The position numbers and the translations under genes were made by a program. Under the pieces are notes generated by a model. It saw only the letters and a program-made list of their open reading frames with translations. It was not told where the DNA came from and searched no databases. Below, piece by piece: positions 1 to 9,063 of a DNA stretch of 64,000 nt. The stretch comes from JBBQXH01 sp963710975 (GTDB lineage: Bacteria > Actinomycetota > Thermoleophilia > Gaiellales > Gaiellaceae): the NCBI GenBank assembly GCA_963710975.1, contig CAVQCG010000005.1, positions 310,001 to 374,000 on the forward strand, in the 5' to 3' direction. Position 1 is the first letter of the stretch. Each line of letters opens with the position of its first letter.

Positions 1-1571
1 TCGAGCTGCGTCTTCTGCGCCGCGAGGTCGGCCTTCTGGCGCTCGAGCGAGTCCGCCTGCTTCTGGAGCGCCGCCGCCTGCTTCTCGAGGCTCGCCTGCT
101 GTTTCTCGAGGCTCGCCTGCTGTTTCTCGAGGTCCGCCTGGCTGGCCTTCAGCTCGTCCGACTCCTGCTCGAGCTCCTTCTGCTGCTGCTTGCCCTCGGC
201 CTGCTCCTGCTCGAGCTCGTTCTGCAAGACGAGCAGATCGTCCTCCTGCGACTCGACCTCGAGATCCGGGGTTGCCGCTGGAGCGAGCTGCGTCGCGATC
301 AGGAGCGGGCCGTTGTAGCCGACGCCGAAGCCGTTCGCGACGAGATCGTACGCCTGGCGCTCCGTCGTGTCCTTCGGCGTCGAGCCGATGTCCTCCTGGC
401 CGAGGCGAAGTGAGAAGAAGGGGATGATCAGCGGCACGAGAATCACAGCCGCCACGGCGACGGCGATCCAGGGCTTCCCAGTGACGAAACGCGCCCAGCC
501 GGCCCAGAATCCCTCGTCCGGCCCCTTCTGCTTTGGGCGCATGAAGGCCGGCAGATGAAGCCACTCGACGCCGTGTCCGAGGATCGCGAGCAGCGCCGGC
601 AGGAGCGTGACCGCCGCCAGCACCGCGAGCACGACGGCGACGGCTGACGCGTAGCCGAGCGAGAAGACGAGCGGGATCCCCGCCACGACGAGCGACAGGA
701 GCGCGATGACGACAGTCGTCCCGGCGAACACGATCGCGCTCCCAGCCGTCGCCACCGCCTGGGCGATCGCCTCCGACCGCTCCATGCCTCCCCTGGAGAG
801 CTTCAGGTAGCGGGTGACGAGGAACAGGGCGTAGTCGATCCCCACCCCGAGGCCGATCATCGTCGCGATCGTGGGCGCGATGCTGGGGATCGACGCTACG
901 TGCCCGAGCAGTCCGATGAGCCCGAGCGCCATCGACAGCCCGATGATCGCGGTGATGATGGGCATCCCCATCGCGACGATCGTCCCGAAGCTGAGAGTCA
1001 GGATGATCATCGCGGCGACGATCCCGATGACCTCGCTCGATTCCGTCTCGGGCGTCGACAGCTCGGCGCCCACCGGCCCCCCGGCCGCGACCTGCATCCC
1101 GGCCTTGACGCCTGGTTGCGCGGAGTCCAGCACGCGCTGTGCCTCGTCGGCGGTGAGCGAGGCAGACCCGATCTTCAGGAGAACGTTGATGAAGGCGGTC
1201 TTCTTGTCCTTCGAGAGCTGCGCCGCACCTTGCTGGTCGAAGGGACTGACGGCGGAGTAGACGTACGAGATCTTCTTGATCGCCTTGGTGGACTGGGTGA
1301 TCGCGTCCTTGTTCGCCTTGTCGGTCACCTTGCCCGTCTTCGCGTAGAAGACGATCGGGCTCGACCCGTTCTGCTGGGGCGGGAACTTCTCGGCGAGGAG
1401 GTCGGTAGCCTCCTGGCTCCCCGTGCCGGGCAGGCTCAGGTTGTTGTTCGTATCGGCGCCGACCTGCGAGACGAGGAAGCCGATCCCGACGGCGCCGACG
1501 ACCCAGACGAGCAGGACGACGAACCTGTGGGCCGCGACGAGATGCCCGAGCCCGTAGAGGAGCTTTCCCAC
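1..1571 (-). CDS. MMPL/RND-family membrane transporter with coiled-coil insert (C-terminus beyond window)
   Basis: About 523 residues are present and the C-terminus runs off the window. An N-terminal membrane segment (around HRFVVLLVWVVGAVGIGFL) is followed by an extracytoplasmic domain and a run of membrane helices near residues 185-350, including the GLGVGIDYALFLVTRY stretch typical of MMPL proteins. After a further helix comes a second outer loop that carries a long Q/E/K-rich heptad coiled coil (about residues 445-523, still open at the edge). The GTG start at 1571 is chosen because an in-frame TAG lies 12 nt upstream and AGGTAGGAA precedes it. MMPL proteins export lipids or other hydrophobic molecules by proton-driven flipping; the cargo here is unknown. 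Confidence 0.88.
   Translation of the reverse strand, partial: MGKLLYGLGHLVAAHRFVVLLVWVVGAVGIGFLVSQVGADTNNNLSLPGTGSQEATDLLAEKFPPQQNGSSPIVFYAKTGKVTDKANKDAITQSTKAIKKISYVYSAVSPFDQQGAAQLSKDKKTAFINVLLKIGSASLTADEAQRVLDSAQPGVKAGMQVAAGGPVGAELSTPETESSEVIGIVAAMIILTLSFGTIVAMGMPIITAIIGLSMALGLIGLLGHVASIPSIAPTIATMIGLGVGIDYALFLVTRYLKLSRGGMERSEAIAQAVATAGSAIVFAGTTVVIALLSLVVAGIPLVFSLGYASAVAVVLAVLAAVTLLPALLAILGHGVEWLHLPAFMRPKQKGPDEGFWAGWARFVTGKPWIAVAVAAVILVPLIIPFFSLRLGQEDIGSTPKDTTERQAYDLVANGFGVGYNGPLLIATQLAPAATPDLEVESQEDDLLVLQNELEQEQAEGKQQQKELEQESDELKASQADLEKQQASLEKQQASLEKQAAALQKQADSLERQKADLAAQKTQL
84..146. repeat. 21-bp tandem repeat encoding heptads
   Basis: Two perfect 21-bp units (84-104 and 105-125), each starting ctcgaggctcgcc, are followed by a third partial copy. 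Read on the minus strand they encode LEKQQAS heptads of the MMPL coiled coil, so the array is a coding repeat, not a separate element. Confidence 0.85.
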
Positions 1572-1621
1572 TCGACGTTCCTACCTGCCGAGGACGACGG
1601 CGCGGTCGGAGCCTTCCGCCT

Positions 1622-1900
1622 CTACGTGGTTTGCCGGCGCTGGCTGGCCGCGCGCGACGAGTACGTGGCGAGGTCGAGGAAGGCGCCGAGCGCGACGAGC
1701 ACCCAGCCCCAGCCCGACACGCCGTCCAGCGGCCCCCAGGCAAGGACGTACATCAGGGTCGTCCAGGGAAGCAACAGCAGCCCGAGCAGAGGCCAGACCC
1801 ATGAGCTGAACGCCATCTCGACCCGATCGCCAAAGATCCACACGAGCCCGAGCGCGATCCGGGGACCGAGACCAGCGGCGATGAGAGCGAGGCAGCACAC
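1622..1900 (-). CDS. small hypothetical membrane protein (3 predicted TM helices)
   Basis: A 92-residue protein with three hydrophobic segments at about residues 2-23, 36-55 and 63-81 and a short basic tail (SSRAASQRRQ). I do not recognise a named family. The GTG at 1900 is used because an in-frame TGA lies just upstream. It sits 50 nt before the MMPL start on the same strand and could be cotranscribed with it. The helix pattern argues that it is real, but its role is unknown. Confidence 0.55.
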   Translation of the reverse strand: MCCLALIAAGLGPRIALGLVWIFGDRVEMAFSSWVWPLLGLLLLPWTTLMYVLAWGPLDGVSGWGWVLVALGAFLDLATYSSRAASQRRQTT

Positions 1901-1921
1901 GGGGGCACTCTGTCACGGATC

Positions 1922-1958
1922 GCGGTCCGGCGCCACACCCGAAGGAGCGCCGGACCGC
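1922..1958 (-). terminator. stem-loop downstream of the beta-helix gene
   Basis: A perfect 12-bp stem, gcggtccggcgc (1922-1933) with gcgccggaccgc (1947-1958), has a 13-nt loop. It lies just past the stop of the minus-strand beta-helix gene. There is no clear U tract in that direction, so it is a terminator-like hairpin rather than a textbook terminator. Confidence 0.5.
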
Positions 1959-1970
1959 TTTCCGGATCGT

Positions 1971-3050
1971 TCAGCGGCAGAGCCCCCTGGGCCTGCTGGT
2001 GTCGCACCTGTTGTTCCTGAAGACGTTCCCTGTTCCACTCTTGTCCCAGAAGAGATCCGGCTGGTTGCGCTGGATCCGGTTTCCCGCAACGAGGTTGTTC
2101 TCAGGCGCGGTGCCGTTCGGATCGCCCTTGCCGATGAAAACACCTCCCTGGAACGCGGTCGGCCCGGCCGGCTTGTTGTCGAGGATCGTGTTCTTCTTGA
2201 TCGTGACCCCGTTCGCGCCGAGCAGCGCAACGCCGAGACCGGATACCGCAGGCGTTTCACCGTCCTCGCTCGCCGCACAGGCCTTCGTGTTCTTCGAGAT
2301 CGTGTTCTTCGCGACCGTCATCCGCCCCGCCGGGCCAGGGCTGTCGGCCAGGAAGATGACGCCGACGCAGTTGCCCGTGCTGCGGTTGTTCCGGATCGTC
2401 CCGAGCTGCGCGTCCCGGACGAAGATGCCGATGAAGTTGCCGCGCGACAGGTTGCCGTCGACGAGCGCCCTGGCCTCGGGCGAGTCGCCGATGTAGATCC
2501 CGGCCTCGCCGCTCCGTTCGGTCTGGTTGCCGAGAACCTGGGTGCCGGTCGAGTAGAACGCCGCGATGCCGTACTCGGCGTTGTCGACCGCACGGTTCTC
2601 CTCGAAGACGGCGCCCTTCGCGCCGAACGCGACAATTCCCGAGGCCGGGAAGTCGCTGATCTGGAAGCCCCTGATCGTGACCCCTTCGACGTAGGAGGAC
2701 ACGACGCCGGTGTCGAAGTCGACGTTGCCGGTCACGCAGAATCCGTCCACGGCCGTTGGCGGAGAGCCAAACTCCGGGCACAAGTTCGGGCCAGGCGTCT
2801 GCGGGGCGGCCAGGACGGCGTTCTGCCCCTGGATCGTGATGTTGCTCGTCTTCACGACGACGTTCTCCCTGTAGACGCCGGGCTTCACGACGACCGTGTC
2901 GCCGGCCACCGCTGCATTGACAGCCGCCTGGATCGACTGACCCGGCGATACCTCGATGGTCTTGGCAGCAGCGGCCGGCACCATGCCGACGGCCAGGCAT
3001 GCCGCGGCGACTGCGACGAGAACGCCTCGCCGTGCGCATCGTTCCTTCAT
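1971..3050 (-). CDS. secreted right-handed beta-helix protein (NosD/pectate-lyase-like fold)
   Basis: A 359-residue exported protein. An N-terminal signal peptide (MKERCARRGVLVAVAAACLA, cleavage near the AAAA-K junction) is followed by SPGQSIQAAVNAAVAGDTVVV, the usual opening of parallel beta-helix proteins. Repeated PbH1-like rungs follow (NAEYGIAAFYSTGTQVLGN, GNLSRGNFIGIFVRD, NNRSTGNCVGVIFL). Such folds occur in polysaccharide lyases and NosD-like proteins. No catalytic residue set can be assigned, so substrate and activity are open. ATG 3050 is chosen over an upstream ATG because AGGGGGAGA sits 5-6 nt before it. Confidence 0.8.
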   Translation of the reverse strand: MKERCARRGVLVAVAAACLAVGMVPAAAAKTIEVSPGQSIQAAVNAAVAGDTVVVKPGVYRENVVVKTSNITIQGQNAVLAAPQTPGPNLCPEFGSPPTAVDGFCVTGNVDFDTGVVSSYVEGVTIRGFQISDFPASGIVAFGAKGAVFEENRAVDNAEYGIAAFYSTGTQVLGNQTERSGEAGIYIGDSPEARALVDGNLSRGNFIGIFVRDAQLGTIRNNRSTGNCVGVIFLADSPGPAGRMTVAKNTISKNTKACAASEDGETPAVSGLGVALLGANGVTIKKNTILDNKPAGPTAFQGGVFIGKGDPNGTAPENNLVAGNRIQRNQPDLFWDKSGTGNVFRNNRCDTSRPRGLCR

Positions 3051-3254
3051 CAGAGTCTCCCCCTTCTTCCGATCCATCCCGAGGAAGAGGAGCATAGTTC
3101 GTCAGCGCGGGTGCGTCACGAACTGCGCGTACCGGATGGCGCATGAGCCGCCACGCGAGGACGGCAACGACGATCACCGCAAAGCTCCTCCCGCGCGGTT
3201 GACGCGCACTTCTCGCAACGGCGAGCATGTCGGGGTCAACGTCAAGGAGGTTCC

Positions 3255-3656
3255 ATGGCCACGCACGTTGCCCCGTTGAATCGAGAACAGCTCGCCGCGC
3301 TCCCAGACAGCTACTTCAGGGCCGTCGACGCGATGGACGTCGACGCGGTGCTCTCGCACTTCGCAGACGACTCGACCCTCACGGTCCAGACCGATCATGT
3401 CACGTTCTCGGGCGCGGACGAGATCCGCCGGATGTTCACGGAGTTCTTCGCCGCCTCCGACTCGATCTTTCACGAAATACGCAACATCGTCGTCGAGCCC
3501 GACGCGGGCAAGGTCGCGACGGAGCAGGGCTACATCGGCACGCTCAAGGACGGCTCGAAGAACGACATGCACAACTGCAACTTCTTCGACGTCGGGCCCG
3601 ACGGGAAGTTCACGCGCGTCATCATCTGGATGGCGGGAACGAATCCGCTGAAGTAG
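3255..3656 (+). CDS. NTF2-like / SnoaL-like domain protein
   Basis: A 133-residue single-domain protein with the cone-shaped NTF2-like pattern: an N-terminal helix (LAALPDSYFRAVDAMDVDAV), then LSHFADDSTLTVQ, GADEIRRMFTEFFAA and a C-terminal strand region ending TRVIIWMAG. This superfamily includes SnoaL cyclases, ketosteroid isomerases and many small-ligand binders; sequence alone does not choose among them. A strong AAGGAGGT precedes the ATG. Its 3' end overlaps the convergent methyltransferase by 35 nt. Confidence 0.75.
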   Translation: MATHVAPLNREQLAALPDSYFRAVDAMDVDAVLSHFADDSTLTVQTDHVTFSGADEIRRMFTEFFAASDSIFHEIRNIVVEPDAGKVATEQGYIGTLKDGSKNDMHNCNFFDVGPDGKFTRVIIWMAGTNPLK

Positions 3657-4402
3657 CCGACGTCCGATAGGCGTCCACGACGAACGGAATCCTGATCGTC
3701 GAGGCGGAGCCGAACTCGTCCTGGACGATGGCTTCGACGTTCGCGACCACGGCTGCTCGCTCGGACTCGGGGAGCGAGGCGACGGTCGCGTACGAGCACA
3801 CGTAGTCAGCGACCTGCGCGCGGGCAAGCTCGACGACGTGCGGGAAGAGGGCGCACTCGACCGGCCCGAAAAGCGGCGACGCTCCGACGAGCTCGGCCCA
3901 GGGCCGGTCGCCCATCCAGCGCTCACGGCGGCTCATCGCCTCGACCACCCGGCGGATCCATGGGATCCGTTCGTCCTTGCGGTTCCATGCGAACGCGAGC
4001 GTCCCACCGGGGCCGAGAACGCGCGCCGTCTCGCGGAGCGCGCTGTCGAGATCGAACCAGTGGAACGCCGATCCCGAGACGACCGCCCCCGCGGACGCGT
4101 CCGCCAGCGGGATCGACTCTGCCGAGCCCTCCACCGCCTCGACCCCTGAAAGACGGAGCCCGCTGAGAACGGCTCGCATCCGCGCGTCGGGCTCGACGGC
4201 GAGGACACGCCGCCCGACTCGCGAGAGAGCCCGGGTGAGCTTGCCAGTGCCGGCTCCGAGCTCCACGACGAGCGGCGGGATCGCCAGGCACGAGCCACTG
4301 CACCGCCTCCGCCGGGTAGCCGGGCCGCGTCGCCTCGTAGGTGTCGGCGAACGCGCCAAAGGTCAGGGCCTGCTCGCAGGGTGCTGGGGTGGGTTCGGGC
4401 AT
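3622..4402 (-). CDS. class I SAM-dependent methyltransferase (reading frame broken once)
   Basis: The gene starts MPEPTPAPCEQALTFGAFAD with the common methyltransferase opening (ADTYEATRPGYPAEAVQWL). It then changes frame near 4283 and continues as PPLVVELGAGTGKLTRALSR, which is motif I for SAM binding. Further motifs are VEPDARM, AVVSGSAFHWFD and RVLGPGGTLAFAW. The repaired length is about 260 residues, normal for small Methyltransf_11/UbiE-like enzymes. The break is one extra base in a C run and is more likely a sequence error than decay, because both halves are well preserved. ATG 4402 has GGGAGA about 9 nt upstream. The substrate is unknown. Confidence 0.78.
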
Positions 4403-4454
4403 CCAGTGCATTCTCCCTGTTGCGCCGCCCCCGGCCATGGCGGAGAATCCCGTG

Positions 4455-5987
4455 ATGAGGCTTCGGACTCCTGCGCTCGGCCTGGCACTTGCTGCTGCCG
4501 CTGTGGCGCTCGCGCTCGGGTTCACGCCGCGGACGAGCGAGCCCGCTCCCGTTCAGCTGAAGGTCATGGAGTTCAACATCGAGTACGGGGGGACGCTCGT
4601 CGACTTCGACAAGACGGTGGCGGCGATCCGGGCCGCCGATCCCGACATCGTGGGTGTCGAGGAAGCCGACACGAGCCTTCCGCGTCTCGCCAGGGAGCTC
4701 GGCTGGTACTACGACAACGGGATGCAGATCGTTTCGAAGTACCCGATCCTCGAGCCCTCGGGCTCGGACGGGGTCTACGCGTTCATCGAGGTTCAGCCTG
4801 GCCGGGTGGTCGCTCTCTCCAACGTCCACCTGCCGTCGGATCCCTACGGCCCGTACTGGGTCCGGGACGGCAAGCCGCTCCAGAAGGTGCTCGCGATGGA
4901 GACCCGGGTTCGCCTCCCCGCACTCGAGAAGCAGCTCGAGGTCCTGCCGGGCGTCGCCGCGGGTGGAATTCCCGTCTTCGTCACCGGTGACTTCAACGCC
5001 CCATCGCATCTCGACTGGACGGATGCCGCCGTCGGAACCCGAAAGTATCTGAAGTACGCGGTGGAGTGGCCGGTGAGCAAGGCGCTCGCCGACGCCGGCT
5101 TCCGGGACTCCTACCGCGAGGTTCACGCAGACCCCGTGGCCACGCCCGGCCTCACGTGGTGGGCCGCGCGACCGAAGGTCGTAGCGTGGGCGGGCAACCC
5201 AACGAGCAAGGATCCGCGCGACCGCATCGACTTCGTCTACGCCGCCGGGCCATCGACGACCGTCTCGAGCGAGATCGTCGGGGAGCGCTTCGCGCGCGAC
5301 GTCTCGATCTCCGTCTCGCCGTGGCCTTCCGATCACCGGGCGGTCGTCTCGACCTTCGACGTCACGCCCGCCGCGATGCCCGTGCTCGTTGCCGTCGATC
5401 GCCGGCTCGTCACCAGCGGAACCGACCTGCGCGTGACGTTCCACGCACCCGGCGACGAGGGGGAGAGCGTCGCGCTGGATCCCGAGGACGGCGATCCCGT
5501 GGCGTCGATCCCGACGGGCCCGGCCGGCACGACGGACGGCGTTCTGACATTCCCCACGGACGCGCTTGCTGCAGGATCGTACGAGGCGTCTCTGCGCTCC
5601 GCGGACGGATCCGTGCTCGCATCGATTCCGTTCTGGGTGAAGGCCAAGGGAACGCGGACCGAGATCACCACGGGCAAGCCCAGGTACGCGGTCGGCGAGT
5701 CGATCGAGGTGACCTGGAAGAACGCGCCGGCGAACCGCTGGGACTGGCTCGGCGTGTACCGAGCGCCGGCGCACCCGGCCACGGACTCCTACCTCATCTG
5801 GCAGTACACGGGCGGCGCATCGGCAGGCACGCTCCACGGAGAGCCCGCGGGCACCATCAGCCTCGACGGCGACAGCACCTACGGAAAGCCCTGGCCGCTC
5901 CCGCCCGGAAAGTACGAGGTCGTCTACCTCGTCTCGGACACGTACAAGGGCATCGCCAGGGCGAGCTTCACCGTCGGCCGACCGTAG
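4455..5987 (+). CDS. secreted endonuclease/exonuclease/phosphatase-family protein
   Basis: A 510-residue protein with an N-terminal export signal (RLRTPALGLALAAAAVALA). The EEP catalytic motifs appear in order: VMEFNIEYGG, DIVGVEEAD, VTGDFNAPSHLDW, DRIDFVYAAG and PSDHRAVVSTF. These give the Asn, Glu, Asp-x-Asn, Asp and Asp-His residues of the DNase I/inositol-phosphatase fold. After about residue 305 comes a C-terminal beta-sandwich-like extension rich in Ser/Thr/Gly, of unassigned role. Candidate substrates are extracellular nucleic acids or phosphodiesters. ATG 4455 is preferred to ATG 4437 because GGAGA lies 8 nt upstream. It is divergent from the methyltransferase (52 nt gap). Confidence 0.8.
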   Translation: MRLRTPALGLALAAAAVALALGFTPRTSEPAPVQLKVMEFNIEYGGTLVDFDKTVAAIRAADPDIVGVEEADTSLPRLARELGWYYDNGMQIVSKYPILEPSGSDGVYAFIEVQPGRVVALSNVHLPSDPYGPYWVRDGKPLQKVLAMETRVRLPALEKQLEVLPGVAAGGIPVFVTGDFNAPSHLDWTDAAVGTRKYLKYAVEWPVSKALADAGFRDSYREVHADPVATPGLTWWAARPKVVAWAGNPTSKDPRDRIDFVYAAGPSTTVSSEIVGERFARDVSISVSPWPSDHRAVVSTFDVTPAAMPVLVAVDRRLVTSGTDLRVTFHAPGDEGESVALDPEDGDPVASIPTGPAGTTDGVLTFPTDALAAGSYEASLRSADGSVLASIPFWVKAKGTRTEITTGKPRYAVGESIEVTWKNAPANRWDWLGVYRAPAHPATDSYLIWQYTGGASAGTLHGEPAGTISLDGDSTYGKPWPLPPGKYEVVYLVSDTYKGIARASFTVGRP

Positions 5988-5996
5988 TCCCCTCCG

Positions 5997-6779
5997 CTAA
6001 CGACCTCGCACGCCCGTCGTCTCGACGATCGAGTCGATTGCTGCGGTGCTCAGACCGCCGGACATCCCGCCGTCGATGCTGATGTCTTGCCCGGTGATCA
6101 CGGGACAGTCGTCGGCGGCGAGGAAGTGCACCAGTGCCGCCACCTGCTCGGGCTGGAGAATCGTTCCGAGCGGCGAGAGCGTGCGGCAGAGCGCCGACTC
6201 CACGTCGCCGTCGGCCTGAGCAGCGAGCATCGGCGTGTCGACGGAGCTCGGCGAGATGCAGTTCACCCTGATCCCGAGCGGCCCGAACTCGAGAGCGGCG
6301 ACCCGCGTCATCTGGATGACTGCAGCCTTGGCAGCCGAGTAGCCCAGGTAGGTCGGGAACGCCATGCTCCCCGCGAGTGACGCCGTGTTGACGACCGCCC
6401 CGCCCCTCGGCATGTGGGCGACGGCGTGCTTCATGCCGAGGAACACGCTCACCGCGTTGATCCGGAACACGCGCTCGACATCCGCGGTCGGCGCCGATGC
6501 GATCTCCGCTTCCGGAATGAAGATTCCTGCGTTGTTGACCGAGATGTCGATCCGACCGTAGGTGGATGCCGCCGTGCTCATCAGCCGGCTCACCGACTGC
6601 TCGTCGCCGACGTCGACGTGCGTGTAGAGCCCGCCCAGCTCGGCAGCAAGGTCCGAAGCGTCTGCAATGTCACCGAGAACGACCGTTGCGCCAGCCGCAG
6701 AGAAGCGTTGCGCGACAGCGCGCCCGATCCCTGATGCGGCGCCCGTCACGACCGCGATCTTCCCGTTCAGCTCGAACAT
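5997..6779 (-). CDS. SDR-family oxidoreductase
   Basis: A 260-residue classical short-chain dehydrogenase/reductase. The cofactor motif TGAASGIG is at residues 12-19, the structural NNAG follows near residue 87, and the catalytic YSAAK (Tyr and Lys) is present with an upstream Ser in NTASLAG. Asp near residue 37 (VLGDIADASD) suggests NAD(H) rather than NADP(H). The C-terminal PVITGQDISIDGG is typical. Nothing next to it fixes the substrate. It converges on the EEP gene with a 9-nt gap. Confidence 0.85.
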   Translation of the reverse strand: MFELNGKIAVVTGAASGIGRAVAQRFSAAGATVVLGDIADASDLAAELGGLYTHVDVGDEQSVSRLMSTAASTYGRIDISVNNAGIFIPEAEIASAPTADVERVFRINAVSVFLGMKHAVAHMPRGGAVVNTASLAGSMAFPTYLGYSAAKAAVIQMTRVAALEFGPLGIRVNCISPSSVDTPMLAAQADGDVESALCRTLSPLGTILQPEQVAALVHFLAADDCPVITGQDISIDGGMSGGLSTAAIDSIVETTGVRGR

Positions 6780-6846
6780 CGCCCCTCCGTCCCTCCGTTT
6801 GCACGAAGGCCGAGCCTATCCGTCATCGGGAACCGATTGCGCGGGC

Positions 6847-8922
6847 TCAGCCGGCGCTGTGAGCCTGCACCGCCGTTATCGCAACGGTATTGACGATGTC
6901 CGTCACCGTGCAGCCCCGGCTCAGGTCGTTCACCGGCTTGCGGAGTCCCTGGAGGACGGGCCCGATCGCAACTGCTTTCGCAGATCGCTGGACAGCCTTG
7001 TACGCAACGTTGCCGGTGTCGAGGTCGGGGAAGACGAAGACGGTCGCCCGGCCGGCGACGTCGCTGTCGGGAAGCTTCAGCTTCGCGACGCTCGCGTCGA
7101 CGGCGGCGTCGTACTGGATCGGGCCCTCGACCTTGAGATCGGGCCTGCGCTCGCGAACGAGCTCGGTCGCGGCGCGGACCGCATCCACGTCCGGGCCTCG
7201 GCCCGAATCCCCGGTCGAGTAGGAGAGCATCGCGATGCGCGGCTCGACTCCGAACTTCGCCGCTGTCTCCGCCGAGCTGATCGCGATGTCCGCGAGCTGC
7301 GCGGAATCGGGCTTCGGGTTCACGGCACAGTCGCCGTACACGAGCACACGGTCGGACAGGCACATGAAGAAGACGCTCGACACGACGGAGACGCCCTCCC
7401 GCGCACGGATGATCTCGAAGGCGGGCCGGATCGTGTCCCCTGTCGTGTGAGCCGCCCCGGAAACCATCCCGTCGACGTCGCCCGTGTGGACGGCCATCGT
7501 CCCGAAGTAGCTCGGGTCTCCCATCATGTCGAACGCGAGCTCTTCGGTCACGCCGCGGTGCTTCCTCAGGTCGAAGTAGCGAGCCGCGTACTCTGCGCGA
7601 AGCGGCGAGCCAAGCGGGTTCACGATCTGCGCGCCGTCGACGTCGACGCCGATCGCGGCCGCGCGCGCGCGCACGTCGTCCTGGTTCCCGAGGATCGTCA
7701 GCTCCACGACACCGCGTCGAAGCAGGATCTCGGCGGCGCGCAACACCCGGTCGTCGTCCCCCTCGGGCAGAACGATGTGCTTTCGGTGCGCCTTGGCACG
7801 TTCGATCAGCTCGTACTCGAACATGAGCGGCGTCACGCGGGCGGGCGGCTCGAGGGCTATTCGACGTTCCACCTCCGCAGTGTCCACCGCAGCCTCGAAG
7901 AGGCCGAGAGCCGTCGCGATCTTGCGCTGGTTCTCGGAACGCATGCGAGGCTGCACCGCCTGGGCGGCTGCGGCCACGACGTGTGTGGGGTGTTCGACCT
8001 GGAGCACCGGGAACGGGGCCGCCTTGAGCAGCGCACGGACGGTCGCGTTCAACGGATAACCACCTGTCAGCAGCACACCGGAGACGGTTGGGATCGCGGG
8101 CGAGACCGTCGAGACGAGAGTTGCGACGAGTATGTCCGCCCTGTCGCCGGGCACGACCACGAGCGTGCCCTCACCGAGATCGTCGATGAAATTCTCGACG
8201 CTCATCGCCGCGACCCTCACGTCTCGCACCTCGCGCTGGAGGGTTTCATGCGGCTTGAACAGGATCGTGGCCTCCAGTTTCGCCGCCACTTCGGCGACGG
8301 TCGGATACGTCAGCTCCGGGCATTCCGCAAGGACGTACACGGGCTCCTCCCCGTCCTGTGTCGCCAGCACGGCTGAGACCGCACTGACGTCTGACGCGGC
8401 AACGCGGTTCACGAACGCCCCGAACACGGTGCAGCCCTTGTGGCGGAGTGACGCCCTTGCAGCCTGAACCGACGCGAGCGTCTCCTCCTGCGAGCCACCC
8501 TTGACGACAACGAGCACCGGAGCGCCGAGCTCGTTCGCGAGATCCGCGTTCCGACCGAAGGCCAGCGCAGGGACGGCGCCTCCGAAGTCAGTCCCTTCGC
8601 AGAGGACGAAGTCGCAGCGTCGCTCGAGCGCCTTGTACGCCTCGACGACGCGCTTCCTCAACTCCTCGTAGTCCCCGATCTCGCTCGCCTCCTCTTCCGA
8701 GAGGGCATGCATGAGCTTGTACGGCACCCGGAGCTTGTACCGGCGACGAATCAGCTCGATCTGGGGATCGGGCTCCGCCCTGGACGGCACGATCGGGCGG
8801 AAGTAGCCCACCCGGGCGACCCGCGCCGAGAGCATCTCCATGACCCCGAGGGCAACGATCGACTTGCCGCTTTGCGGCTCGGTGGCGGTGATGTAGAGAT
8901 TGCGAAGAATGCCAGGAGGCAT
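6847..8922 (-). CDS. pta: phosphate acetyltransferase
   Basis: A 691-residue long-form Pta that interconverts acetyl-CoA and acetyl phosphate. The N-terminus is a BioD/P-loop-like domain (TATEPQSGKSIVALGVMEML), followed by a DRTGG-type regulatory domain (about residues 210-330). From about residue 370 comes the catalytic PTA_PTB domain (KHIVLPEGDDDRVLRAAEIL, SGAAHTTGDTIRPAFEII, YSTGDSGRGPDVDAV, GPVLQGLRKPVNDLSRG). The length matches the E. coli type. No acetate kinase gene is next to it, which is unusual. The ribosome-binding site is weak and very close to the ATG, so the start is less certain than the identity. Confidence 0.95.
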   Translation of the reverse strand: MPPGILRNLYITATEPQSGKSIVALGVMEMLSARVARVGYFRPIVPSRAEPDPQIELIRRRYKLRVPYKLMHALSEEEASEIGDYEELRKRVVEAYKALERRCDFVLCEGTDFGGAVPALAFGRNADLANELGAPVLVVVKGGSQEETLASVQAARASLRHKGCTVFGAFVNRVAASDVSAVSAVLATQDGEEPVYVLAECPELTYPTVAEVAAKLEATILFKPHETLQREVRDVRVAAMSVENFIDDLGEGTLVVVPGDRADILVATLVSTVSPAIPTVSGVLLTGGYPLNATVRALLKAAPFPVLQVEHPTHVVAAAAQAVQPRMRSENQRKIATALGLFEAAVDTAEVERRIALEPPARVTPLMFEYELIERAKAHRKHIVLPEGDDDRVLRAAEILLRRGVVELTILGNQDDVRARAAAIGVDVDGAQIVNPLGSPLRAEYAARYFDLRKHRGVTEELAFDMMGDPSYFGTMAVHTGDVDGMVSGAAHTTGDTIRPAFEIIRAREGVSVVSSVFFMCLSDRVLVYGDCAVNPKPDSAQLADIAISSAETAAKFGVEPRIAMLSYSTGDSGRGPDVDAVRAATELVRERRPDLKVEGPIQYDAAVDASVAKLKLPDSDVAGRATVFVFPDLDTGNVAYKAVQRSAKAVAIGPVLQGLRKPVNDLSRGCTVTDIVNTVAITAVQAHSAG

Positions 8923-9045
8923 CCTTCCACAGGTGGGTTGCCGACGCTCGGTCGAGCGGGGTCAGGCAGTCACAGATCGCGACTGTAAGCGAGCCGGTCG
9001 GCCGGCGGTGTGCGCGCAGGGGCCGGTGCCAGGTCCGGGTGGGAC

Positions 9046-9062
9046 GCGGCCGCCGAGGCCGC
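9046..9062 (-). terminator. short GC-rich stem-loop after the CoA-binding gene
   Basis: The sequence gcggcc-gccga-ggccgc ends 2 nt before the stop codon of the minus-strand CoA-binding gene. The stem is 6 bp with no U tract, so this is only weak support for a terminator. Confidence 0.3.
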
Positions 9063-9063
9063 G

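Noticed and set aside
900..3146. A 748-codon open frame on the plus strand
   Set aside because: It is antisense to the MMPL, small membrane and beta-helix genes, is Arg/Asp/Gly-rich and shows no domain. It is typical of GC-rich shadow frames.
3933..5837. A 634-codon minus-strand frame
   Set aside because: It overlaps the well-supported EEP gene and the methyltransferase, with low-complexity composition.
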